From Lachnospiraceae bacterium UBA3692 (GTDB lineage Bacteria; Bacillota; Clostridia; Lachnospirales; Lachnospiraceae), in contig DFIR01000015.1 in the NCBI GenBank assembly GCA_002372815.1, positions 1-6,626 on the forward strand: 6,626 bases of DNA, written 5' to 3'. The position numbers were made by a program, and so were the translations under genes. Under the pieces are notes generated by a model that had not been told where the DNA came from, did not search any database, and saw nothing but the letters and a program-made list of their open reading frames with translations. This document shows, piece by piece, positions 1 to 5,959 of the stretch (position 1 is the first letter of the stretch; every line of letters begins with the position of its first letter).

Positions 1-41
1 GTCCCAAACCAGGCGCTCTAGCCAAGCTGAGCCACACCCCG
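1..41 (-). tRNA. tRNA-Pro(UGG), 5' part, cut by window edge
   Basis: Read on the minus strand from position 41, the sequence gives a 7-base acceptor arm CGGGGTG, the linker TG, a D-stem GCTC/GAGC, a 10-base D-loop with GG, then anticodon stem CCTGG and the loop TTTGGGA with anticodon TGG. The last base visible is tRNA position 39. The anticodon 3' arm, variable loop, T-arm and acceptor 3' strand lie outside the window, so pairing of the anticodon and acceptor stems cannot be checked here. A consensus promoter lies 30 bases upstream. Confidence 0.93.
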
Positions 42-70
42 GTGCAGACCATCGGTCAAATGCAAAAGTT

Positions 71-99
71 ATTATAGCGTAGGTTCTCCCGTCTGTCAA
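71..99 (-). promoter_or_regulatory. Sigma-A promoter of tRNA-Pro
   Basis: On the minus strand TTGACA (94-99) and TATAAT (71-76) are separated by exactly 17 bases. Both hexamers match the housekeeping consensus at every base. The expected start is near 64, about 23 bases before the mature tRNA 5' end at 41, which leaves a short leader for RNase P. A stable-RNA gene with a perfect promoter is expected. Confidence 0.9.
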
Positions 100-110
100 C
101 AAGGATTTGA

Positions 111-133
111 GCAAAAAAATCCCCCGTTTTTGC
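111..133 (-). terminator. Possible weak terminator after the LacI-family gene
   Basis: On the minus strand GCAAAAA (133-127) can pair with TTTTTGC (117-111) around a loop containing CGGGGG. A run of seven T lies at 119-113. The stem is only A/T pairs closed by two G/C pairs, so it is weak. It is the only T-run signal between the end of the repressor gene and the tRNA-Pro promoter, and two further small inverted repeats (137-152 and 152-166) precede it. Transcription may leak into the tRNA-Pro gene. Confidence 0.3.
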
Positions 134-136
134 CCG

Positions 137-152
137 CGAAACAGCGGTTTCG
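137..152. promoter_or_regulatory. Inverted repeat CGAAAC-N4-GTTTCG, candidate operator
   Basis: Perfect 6-base arms CGAAAC (137-142) and GTTTCG (147-152) flank AGCG. GAAA/TTTC arms with G/C near the centre are common in operators of the LacI family, and the site lies just downstream of a LacI-family gene. It could also be an RNA hairpin in the repressor mRNA tail. A GAAA-type palindrome sits at almost the same offset from the second AGTGT element upstream of that gene (1325-1340). Confidence 0.35.
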
Positions 153-164
153 GAAGTGTCTCTT

Positions 165-185
165 CCCAGTGTTATAAACACTAAG
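165..185. repeat. AGTGT-N5-ACACT palindrome, copy 1 (candidate operator)
   Basis: The 15-base core AGTGTTATAAACACT (168-182) is an inverted repeat with 6-base arms AGTGTT/AACACT. It is embedded in a 21-base segment (CCC...AAG) that matches 18 of 21 bases at 1351-1371. It overlaps the stop codon of the LacI-family gene (181-183) and lies about 70 bases upstream of the tRNA-Pro -35 box. Together with copy 2 it brackets the repressor gene, as expected of a main and an auxiliary operator used for autoregulation. Binding is inferred, not shown. Confidence 0.5.
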
Positions 186-1269
186 CCGTCCCCTGCCCGC
201 ACAGCGTCGAGGAGCCCAGCGCCAGGATCCCCGGGACCCTCCGCAGCTCCGGGACGTGCCACAGCGGCTGTTCCAGCGCCTCTGTGAGCATCTCCGCCGC
301 CGCAGCGCCCATCTGCGCATGATCCGGAAGGATCGCTGTGATCGAGGGAAAACGCTCTCTGCGCGCGTTCTCCGGGGCCTCCTCCGCCCCGCCGGCACCC
401 GGAACAGCGGCATAGATCCCGCCCGTACTGCCGCACAGCGAGGCCACCGCATAATCCTCCGGGATGCTGTACCCGCACCGGAGGATCTCCGCAGCCGCCG
501 CGGCGGCATGGCGGCCGTCCGGCAGCAGTATGCAGTCCGGCCTTCTCTCCATCGCCAGGACCCTCTGCACCTGGGTGCGCACCGAGGCGATCCCGTCCGG
601 ATCCGCCTCACTGCGGATGCAGGGGAGCAGGTCCCCTTCGGGCTCCCCGCGGTCCTCCTCCCGCTTCCGCTGCAGGAAGAAGGCGCACAGGAGCCGCTCC
701 TGCGTCGTCGCGGAGCCGCAGATCAGCACTGTCCTGGTGTACCCTGCCTCCCGGAGGTGGTCTTCCAGCCTGTTCACGGCCTCCCGGCAGTCATAGCAGA
801 CCGCGCTGCAACTGTCGACCCACGCGCCCGCCGTGACCGCCGGCACGCTGCCGTCCAGCAGCGGCATATAGCCGGCCAGTTCTTCGCGGTCGCAGAGCAG
901 ACAGAGCCCGGCCGCGCGCAGTTCCCCCAGAAGCGCCGTCTCCCGGATCCCGCGCCTTCCGGGGATCACCAGATCATAGCCGCGCTCCGCCAGACTGCGG
1001 GAGAAAGCGACCGTAAATGCCCCCTTATCGATGCCGGGGATCTCTCCCTCTCCCGACAGCAGCGCGATCTTCTTCTCCGCCGTCGGCAGGAAGCGCTCCC
1101 TTCCGGACGACATGTACCCCATCGCCGCGGCCTTCTCACGGATCAGCGCCGTCGTCTGCCTGCTGATCTCCTTATATCCGTGCAGCGCTTTGCTGACGGT
1201 CGCCGGCGAATAGCCGCTCGCGAGCGCGATCTCCTGTACAGTCGGTCTGTGAAGCATCCGGTCCCTCAT
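181..1269 (-). CDS. LacI-family transcriptional repressor
   Basis: The protein has 362 residues, the usual size of a LacI/GalR repressor. Residues 10-52 are the DNA-binding head: a helix-turn-helix (TVQEIALASGY, then SPATVSKAL) followed by ALIREKAAAMGY, which leads to the hinge. The hinge after residue 52 is atypical and lacks the common N-x-x-A-R-x-L pattern. From residue 66 (KKIALLSG) to the end lies a periplasmic-binding-protein-like sensor domain with the family's late motifs PSITAILPDHAQMGAAAAEML (308-328) and PGILALGSST (346-355). I chose the ATG at 1269 because AAAGGGGTGG lies 8 bases upstream. A longer frame to 1332 has no such signal and would put extra residues before the head. The sensor domain holds twelve cysteines and an unusual Gly/Ala/Glu-rich insert (about 283-305). 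No sugar or transport genes are adjacent, so the ligand and targets are unknown. Flanking palindromes suggest autoregulation. Confidence 0.9.
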   Translation of the reverse strand: MRDRMLHRPTVQEIALASGYSPATVSKALHGYKEISRQTTALIREKAAAMGYMSSGRERFLPTAEKKIALLSGEGEIPGIDKGAFTVAFSRSLAERGYDLVIPGRRGIRETALLGELRAAGLCLLCDREELAGYMPLLDGSVPAVTAGAWVDSCSAVCYDCREAVNRLEDHLREAGYTRTVLICGSATTQERLLCAFFLQRKREEDRGEPEGDLLPCIRSEADPDGIASVRTQVQRVLAMERRPDCILLPDGRHAAAAAAEILRCGYSIPEDYAVASLCGSTGGIYAAVPGAGGAEEAPENARRERFPSITAILPDHAQMGAAAAEMLTEALEQPLWHVPELRRVPGILALGSSTLCGQGTA

Positions 1270-1274
1270 TTCTG

Positions 1275-1284
1275 CCACCCCTTT
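1275..1284 (-). promoter_or_regulatory. Ribosome binding site fixing the LacI-family start
   Basis: AAAGGGGTGG on the minus strand lies 8 bases before the ATG at 1269. It supports this start over the upstream in-frame codon at 1332 and over the second ATG at 1257. Confidence 0.75.
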
Positions 1285-1324
1285 CCTCAATGACACTGCC
1301 TGTAAGATACTTTCGGGTGCCCTC

Positions 1325-1340
1325 TTTCGCAAGCGCGAAA
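1325..1340. promoter_or_regulatory. Inverted repeat TTTCGC-N4-GCGAAA, candidate operator
   Basis: Perfect 6-base arms (1325-1330 and 1335-1340) surround AAGC. The site lies 56 bases upstream of the LacI-family start codon, in its leader or promoter. It could be a LacI-type operator or an RNA hairpin in the leader. It stands 13 bases from AGTGT palindrome copy 2. The equivalent pair at the other end of the gene is 15 bases apart and in the same order. Confidence 0.4.
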
Positions 1341-1350
1341 TCTTTTCGTA

Positions 1351-1371
1351 CCCAGTGTAATAGACACTCAG
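1351..1371. repeat. AGTGT-N5-ACACT palindrome, copy 2 (candidate operator)
   Basis: The core AGTGTAATAGACACT (1354-1368) has 5-base arms AGTGT/ACACT and lies in a 21-base segment that repeats 165-185 with 18 identities, including non-palindromic flanks CCC and AG. It is 85 bases upstream of the LacI-family start codon and 42 bases upstream of the tRNA-Arg -35 box. A poor -10-like element TATTAC on the minus strand falls inside it, so binding here could block repressor transcription. No convincing -35 box accompanies that element. Confidence 0.5.
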
Positions 1372-1410
1372 GGACCGGGAAAGAAGCCCAAAACATTTTT
1401 CAAATTCCTA

Positions 1411-1439
1411 TTGACAAATAATCCTTCCATTCCTATAAT
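1411..1439 (+). promoter_or_regulatory. Sigma-A promoter of tRNA-Arg
   Basis: TTGACA (1411-1416) and TATAAT (1434-1439) match the consensus at all twelve positions, with a 17-base spacer. The predicted start is near 1446, about 23 bases before the tRNA 5' end. Confidence 0.93.
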
Positions 1440-1468
1440 ATGTATGTTGCGTTAAAGACGTGACGAAT

Positions 1469-1542
1469 GTACGTGTAGCTCAGCTGGATAGAGCGTCTGG
1501 CTACGGACCAGAAGGTCGCGAGTTCGAATCTTGTCACGTACA
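1469..1542 (+). tRNA. tRNA-Arg(ACG)
   Basis: A complete 74-base cloverleaf can be folded. Acceptor GTACGTG pairs with CACGTAC, D-stem GCTC with GAGC, and anticodon stem TCTGG with CCAGA, around the loop CTACGGA (anticodon ACG, 1503-1505). The variable loop is AGGTC. T-stem GCGAG pairs with CTTGT (two G-U pairs) around TTCGAAT. The discriminator is A1542 and TGC follows, so CCA is added after transcription. The ACG anticodon is normally edited to ICG and reads CGU, CGC and CGA. It has its own promoter and terminator and is a single-gene transcript. Confidence 0.96.
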
Positions 1543-1548
1543 TGCAGA

Positions 1549-1579
1549 AAGAGGATGCTTCCCAGCATCCTCTTTTTTT
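1549..1579 (+). terminator. Rho-independent terminator of tRNA-Arg
   Basis: The arms AGAGGATGCT (1550-1559) and AGCATCCTCT (1564-1573) pair perfectly around TCCC and run into a T-tract that ends at 1579. It starts 8 bases after the tRNA. On the minus strand the same hairpin is followed only by TTTCTG, so it could act weakly as the end of the mtnA transcript arriving from the other side. Confidence 0.93.
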
Positions 1580-1610
1580 CATGTCTGCGTTATTGCAGGC
1601 CTGCAGCTGC

Positions 1611-2735
1611 TCACCCCTGCGGTTCTTTGAAAAGGGCCCGCAGCGACTCCGTGAACGGCGGACGCGCGATCCCGTACTCGGTGATGATGCCGGTGATCAG
1701 GTCGTGGTCCGTGACGTCAAAAGCGGGGTTGTAGACCTTCACATCTCTTGCCGTCATCCGTTCCCGGTACCACATCTCCGTCACTTCCTCCGCCGGGCGC
1801 TGCTCGATCACGATCTCCTCTCCCGTCTCGAGGGACATGTCGATCGTGGACGTGGGCGCGCACACGTAGAAAGGCACGCCGTACCGCTTCGCGGCCAGCG
1901 CCGCCATGCTGGTGCCGATCTTGTTCGCGGCATCCCCGTTTGCAGCGACCCTGTCGCACCCCACAAAGACCGCCTGCACCGCGCCCGTCCGCATCAGGGA
2001 GGCGGACATATTGTCGCAGAGCAGCGTCACATCCATGCCGGCCGACGACAGTTCAAAGGCAGTGAGCCTCGCTCCCTGCAGGAGCGGCCGCGTCTCGTCC
2101 GCATAGATGTGCAGTCCGTAGTTCCTCTCCTGCGCGAGGTACATGGGCGCTGTCGCCGTGCCGTAGCGGATCGTCGCCAGCTGTCCGGCGTTGCAGTGCG
2201 TCAGGACGCCGTCCCCGGGCTTGAGGAGCGTGAGTCCGTACTCGCCGATCCTCCTGCACACCTCCACGTCCTCGTTGCGGATCCTGTAAGCCTCTTCCCG
2301 CAGCAGCGCGCAGATCTCCCGCATGGTCATCTCCTGACGGCTCCCGCAGCTGTCCAGCACGCTCTGCATGCGTCTGAGCGCCCAGGCCAGATTGACGGCT
2401 GTCGGCCGTGCGGATTCCAGATATGCCGCCCGGTCCAGGAAGAAGGATCGCAGCGCCTCGTAATTCTCCGCATGCCGCTCCGGCGTGTCGTCCTCCACCG
2501 CCGGAAGCGCGCCTTCCGTCAGCAGGCTGATCCCGAACGCCGCGGTCACGCCGATCGCCGGGGCTCCGCGCACCTTCAGCAGGTAGATCGCCTCCCGGAT
2601 CTCCTCCGCTGTCCGCAGCAGGATCAGCCGGATCGTGCCCGGGAGAAGTGTCTGGTCGATGATCCGGATCGCCCTCTCCCCGGGGAGGTAGGCGACCGTC
2701 TCGTACTGCAGGATCGTATTCTGGTTCTCTGTCAT
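1611..2735 (-). CDS. mtnA: S-methyl-5-thioribose-1-phosphate isomerase
   Basis: This cytoplasmic enzyme converts methylthioribose-1-phosphate to the ribulose form in salvage of methylthioadenosine, a by-product of S-adenosylmethionine use. Related enzymes also act on 5-deoxyribose-1-phosphate. The 374-residue protein shows the family signatures RGAPAIG (56-62), HCNAG (180-184, catalytic Cys181), ETRPLLQGARLTAFEL (214-229), GCDRVAANGDAANKIGT (259-275, catalytic Asp261) and NPAFDVT (336-342). Both catalytic residues are present. The ATG at 2735 is preceded by AGGAA at 8 bases, a modest ribosome site. A frame extended to a TTG at 2825 would translate through a terminator-like hairpin and add 30 residues not typical of the family, so I reject it. 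No other salvage gene is in the window. The gene sits 90 bases after hbd and probably depends on read-through from that operon. Confidence 0.95.
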   Translation of the reverse strand: MTENQNTILQYETVAYLPGERAIRIIDQTLLPGTIRLILLRTAEEIREAIYLLKVRGAPAIGVTAAFGISLLTEGALPAVEDDTPERHAENYEALRSFFLDRAAYLESARPTAVNLAWALRRMQSVLDSCGSRQEMTMREICALLREEAYRIRNEDVEVCRRIGEYGLTLLKPGDGVLTHCNAGQLATIRYGTATAPMYLAQERNYGLHIYADETRPLLQGARLTAFELSSAGMDVTLLCDNMSASLMRTGAVQAVFVGCDRVAANGDAANKIGTSMAALAAKRYGVPFYVCAPTSTIDMSLETGEEIVIEQRPAEEVTEMWYRERMTARDVKVYNPAFDVTDHDLITGIITEYGIARPPFTESLRALFKEPQG

Positions 2736-2750
2736 GGTGTCTGTTCCTGT

Positions 2751-2795
2751 CCTGTAAGAAACAGGCTGCCCCGGCACGTATGCCGTGGCAGCCTG
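2751..2795 (-). terminator. Terminator or attenuator between hbd and mtnA
   Basis: On the minus strand CAGGCTGCC (2795-2787) pairs with GGCAGCCTG (2770-2762). After one mismatch an inner CGGCA/TGCCG pairs around TACG. TTTCTT (2761-2756) follows directly, the layout of an intrinsic terminator after hbd. Its end is only 20 bases from the mtnA start, so it lies in the mtnA leader. CCTGT at the base of the 3' arm (2765-2761) can instead pair with ACAGG (2755-2751). The two folds exclude each other, so controlled read-through is possible. Confidence 0.65.
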
Positions 2796-2825
2796 CGCGG
2801 TCTTAAATGCAGAATCTTCCGTCAA

Positions 2826-3698
2826 TCACTTCTTGTCGGTCGGCACCTTGCCGTTGGAATAGTCGTAGAAGCCCACACCGGTCTTCACGCCGAGCTTCTT
2901 GCCGCGGACCATCTTGCGCAGCAGCGGGCTCGCCGCATACTTGGAATCGTGCGTGTCCTCGAAGATGACATCCATGATCGCCAGAACGATGTCCAGACCG
3001 ATATAGTCGGCGAGCTCAAGCGGGCCCATCGGGTGATTGCAGCCGAGCTTCATCGCATTGTCGATGCCCTCGATGTCCGCAACGCCTGCCTGATAGACAT
3101 TGATGGCTTCGTTGATCATCGGGATCAGGATGCGGTTCGCGACGAAACCGGCAGCCTCGTTGACCTGCACAGGGGTCTTGCCCAGCTGCACGGAGATCTC
3201 CTTGACCTTCTCGACCATCTCTGCAGGGGTGTTCAGGCCGGCGATGACTTCGACCAGCTTCATGACGGGAGCCGGATTGAAGAAGTGCATGCCGATCACG
3301 GGCTTGGAGAGGCCTGCACCGATCTCGGTAATGGAGAGGGAGGAAGTATTCGAAGCAAAGATGCAGTCAGGATTCTTCACGATCTCGTCCTGCAGCTTCT
3401 TGAAGCAGTCCTTCTTGATATCCATTCTCTCGAGCGCCGCTTCCACGACCAGGTCCGCGTCCACGCAGATATCGTTCAGGCCTGTCACGATCTTGCCGCA
3501 GATGGCGTCCGCCTTCTCCTGTGCCATCTTGCCGCGCGCGACCTGCTTGGAGAGACCCTTCTGGATCTTGGCAAAACCGCCGTCCGCGAACTCCTGCTTG
3601 ATGTCGCAGAGATAGACCTTCTCCACCGCGTCACACTGTGCGAATGCCTGCGCGATGCCCGAACCCATGGTGCCGGCGCCGATGACTCCTACTTTCAT
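2826..3698 (-). CDS. hbd: 3-hydroxybutyryl-CoA dehydrogenase
   Basis: This soluble enzyme reduces acetoacetyl-CoA to (S)-3-hydroxybutyryl-CoA with NAD(P)H, the second step from acetyl-CoA to butyryl-CoA. At 290 residues it has the size of clostridial Hbd. The Rossmann motif GAGTMGSG is at 7-14. The acidic residue at the end of strand 2 (Asp32 in LCDIK) suggests NADH preference. NTSS (117-120), His138 in GMHFFNPAP, Glu150 and Asn188 in ANR form the known catalytic set. The C-terminal helical dimer domain holds NHPMGPLELADYIGLD (221-236) and GVGFYDY (274-280). The ATG at 3698 has a strong AAAGGAGG site 7 bases upstream. It follows crt by 45 bases and uses the same strongly selected codons, consistent with high expression. 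Confidence 0.97.
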   Translation of the reverse strand: MKVGVIGAGTMGSGIAQAFAQCDAVEKVYLCDIKQEFADGGFAKIQKGLSKQVARGKMAQEKADAICGKIVTGLNDICVDADLVVEAALERMDIKKDCFKKLQDEIVKNPDCIFASNTSSLSITEIGAGLSKPVIGMHFFNPAPVMKLVEVIAGLNTPAEMVEKVKEISVQLGKTPVQVNEAAGFVANRILIPMINEAINVYQAGVADIEGIDNAMKLGCNHPMGPLELADYIGLDIVLAIMDVIFEDTHDSKYAASPLLRKMVRGKKLGVKTGVGFYDYSNGKVPTDKK

Positions 3699-3743
3699 TT
3701 GATTTTCCTCCTTTATTCTGATGCTGGTTTACCTTTGAAACGA

Positions 3744-4538
3744 TCACTTATTCTGGAAAGCGACGACCTTGACCTTGTTGGGATCGTCTTTCTTTCTGAG
3801 GAAGTTGGCCATGCCTTCCCTCTGGTCATAGCTCTCGAAGCAGCTGCCGAACAGCTTCTCTTCGATCTCCACGCCCTTCTCGATATCGACCTGCAGACCC
3901 TCGTTGATGGCCTCTTTGCAGGCACGGACAGCGATGGGAGCCTGTGCGGCGATCCTGGCCGCGAGCTTCTTCGCGGCGGGAAGGAGCTCCTCCTGCGGAT
4001 ACACGGCGTTCACGAGGCCGATCCGGTAAGCTTCCGCAGCCTTGATATTGCTGTTGCTGAAAATGATCTGCTTGGCCATGCCGGGGCTCACGAGTCTTGC
4101 CAGTCTCTGCGTGCCGCCGAAGCCGGGCGTGATGCCCAGGCCCACTTCGGGCTGTCCGAAGATCGCGTTCTCGGAGCAGATGCGGATGTCGCAGCTCATG
4201 GCGATCTCATTGCCGCCGCCCAGCGCGAAACCGTTGACCGCCGCGATCACGGGGATCGGGAACTTCTCGATGCGGAGGAAGATGTCGTTGCCCTTCTTGC
4301 CGAAGGCCTCGCCTTCCGCCTTGGTGAGGGTGCTCATCTCGCCGATATCGGCGCCCGCGACGAAAGATTTGTCGCCGGAACCGGTCAGGATCAGGCAGCG
4401 GACTGTCTCAAGGTCCACCTGGTCCAGTACGGCGTTCAGGTCGTCCAGCACCTCAGAATTGAGAGCGTTGAGAGCCCTGGGGCGTTCGATCGTAAGAATA
4501 CCCACAGCGCCTTCGACTTCATAATTAACAAATCCCAT
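3744..4538 (-). CDS. crt: Crotonase (short-chain enoyl-CoA hydratase)
   Basis: It dehydrates 3-hydroxybutyryl-CoA to crotonyl-CoA, the third step of the butyryl-CoA route, probably as a hexamer in the cytoplasm. The 264 residues match clostridial Crt. Family marks are ERPRALNAL (18-26), the oxyanion-hole segments AGADI (61-65) and NGFALGGGNEIAM (102-114), and the two catalytic glutamates Glu111 (GGGNE) and Glu131 (GQPEVGLGITPGFGGTQRL, 128-146). I place the start at 4538 because AAAGGAG (4548-4554) is 9 bases upstream. The in-frame ATG at 4547 directly abuts that site and cannot use it. The gene lies 80 bases behind thl, with a hairpin in the gap. By context it works with thl and hbd. A general enoyl-CoA hydratase role is less likely but not excluded. 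Confidence 0.95.
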   Translation of the reverse strand: MGFVNYEVEGAVGILTIERPRALNALNSEVLDDLNAVLDQVDLETVRCLILTGSGDKSFVAGADIGEMSTLTKAEGEAFGKKGNDIFLRIEKFPIPVIAAVNGFALGGGNEIAMSCDIRICSENAIFGQPEVGLGITPGFGGTQRLARLVSPGMAKQIIFSNSNIKAAEAYRIGLVNAVYPQEELLPAAKKLAARIAAQAPIAVRACKEAINEGLQVDIEKGVEIEEKLFGSCFESYDQREGMANFLRKKDDPNKVKVVAFQNK

Positions 4539-4547
4539 GTCTCTCAT

Positions 4548-4554
4548 CTCCTTT
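4548..4554 (-). promoter_or_regulatory. Ribosome binding site fixing the crt start
   Basis: AAAGGAG on the minus strand is spaced 9 bases from the ATG at 4538 and 0 bases from the ATG at 4547, which decides for the shorter, 264-residue form. Confidence 0.75.
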
Positions 4555-4564
4555 ACAATATCCG

Positions 4565-4604
4565 CAGCGGACCGTCAGCCTCCGCAGAGACCGGCAGTCC
4601 GCTG
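4565..4604 (-). other. Intercistronic hairpin between thl and crt
   Basis: The arms CAGCGGAC (4604-4597 on the minus strand) and GTCCGCTG (4572-4565) pair perfectly over 8 bases around a 24-base loop. No T-run follows, so it is not an intrinsic terminator. It could stabilise or mark processing of the thl message and so set different thl and crt levels. Confidence 0.5.
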
Positions 4605-4618
4605 AGCTGCAGGATCAA

Positions 4619-5794
<1,176 letters not shown>

Positions 5795-5852
5795 CTTCTC
5801 CTCCGTTCTTTTCAGTTCTGTGTCTCATCCGGGGTGTTCCGCCCGCACGAGA

Positions 5853-5870
5853 TTGTTAAATAATTATCAT
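5853..5870. promoter_or_regulatory. Probable Rex operator of the thl-crt-hbd operon
   Basis: TTGTTAA-ATAA-TTATCAT fits the Rex consensus TTGTTAA-N4-TTAACAA at 12 of the 14 arm positions, with a perfect left arm. It covers about +1 to +18 relative to the predicted start near 5871, where a repressor would block transcription. Rex leaves DNA when NADH is high and is known to control thl, crt and hbd in Clostridium acetobutylicum. The match is seen; binding is inferred. Confidence 0.68.
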
Positions 5871-5897
5871 AGAAGCTATTATATCATAGCTGCTATT
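5865..5897 (-). repeat. Tandem 16-base repeat across the thl -10 box
   Basis: On the minus strand AATAGCAGCTATGATA (5897-5882) and AATAGCTTCTATGATA (5880-5865) agree at 14 of 16 bases and are 17 bases apart. Each contains ATAG-N3-CTAT, a small inverted repeat. The second copy overlaps the right arm of the Rex-like site, and the first overlaps part of the -10 box. It could be a binding site for a second regulator or a chance by-product of an A/T-rich promoter. Confidence 0.5.
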
Positions 5898-5906
5898 CCT
5901 TTGCAA
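5878..5906 (-). promoter_or_regulatory. Promoter of thl-crt-hbd
   Basis: On the minus strand TATAAT (5878-5883, all six consensus bases) lies 17 bases downstream of TTGCAA (5901-5906, four of six). The predicted start near 5871 gives a leader of about 76 bases. No terminator separates hpf from this promoter, so some read-through from hpf is possible. Confidence 0.8.
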
Positions 5907-5959
5907 CAGGTTCCCTGTATACCAGCGACGACCTCTTCGTGATCCCCACACGCGGCGGA

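Noticed and set aside
256..1293. A 345-residue plus-strand open frame opposite the LacI-family gene
   Set aside because: It is again in exact antisense phase, with low-complexity Arg/Pro/Ala-rich composition, while the minus strand has a clear helix-turn-helix repressor.
1594..1605. Perfect 12-base palindrome TGCAGGCCTGCA after mtnA
   Set aside because: It has no loop and no T-run, and it is short enough to arise by chance in G+C-rich DNA. The tRNA-Arg terminator next to it explains the region better.
2736..2825. mtnA beginning at the TTG at 2825
   Set aside because: The extra 30 residues would be encoded by the terminator-like hairpin and are not typical of the family. The ATG at 2735 has a ribosome site and gives a normal N-terminus.
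5799..5870. Possible riboswitch or T-box in the thl leader
   Set aside because: The roughly 76-base leader is too short. It has no T-box sequence or known aptamer core and only a 4-base stem CGGG/CCCG, so DNA-level control by Rex is the simpler reading.
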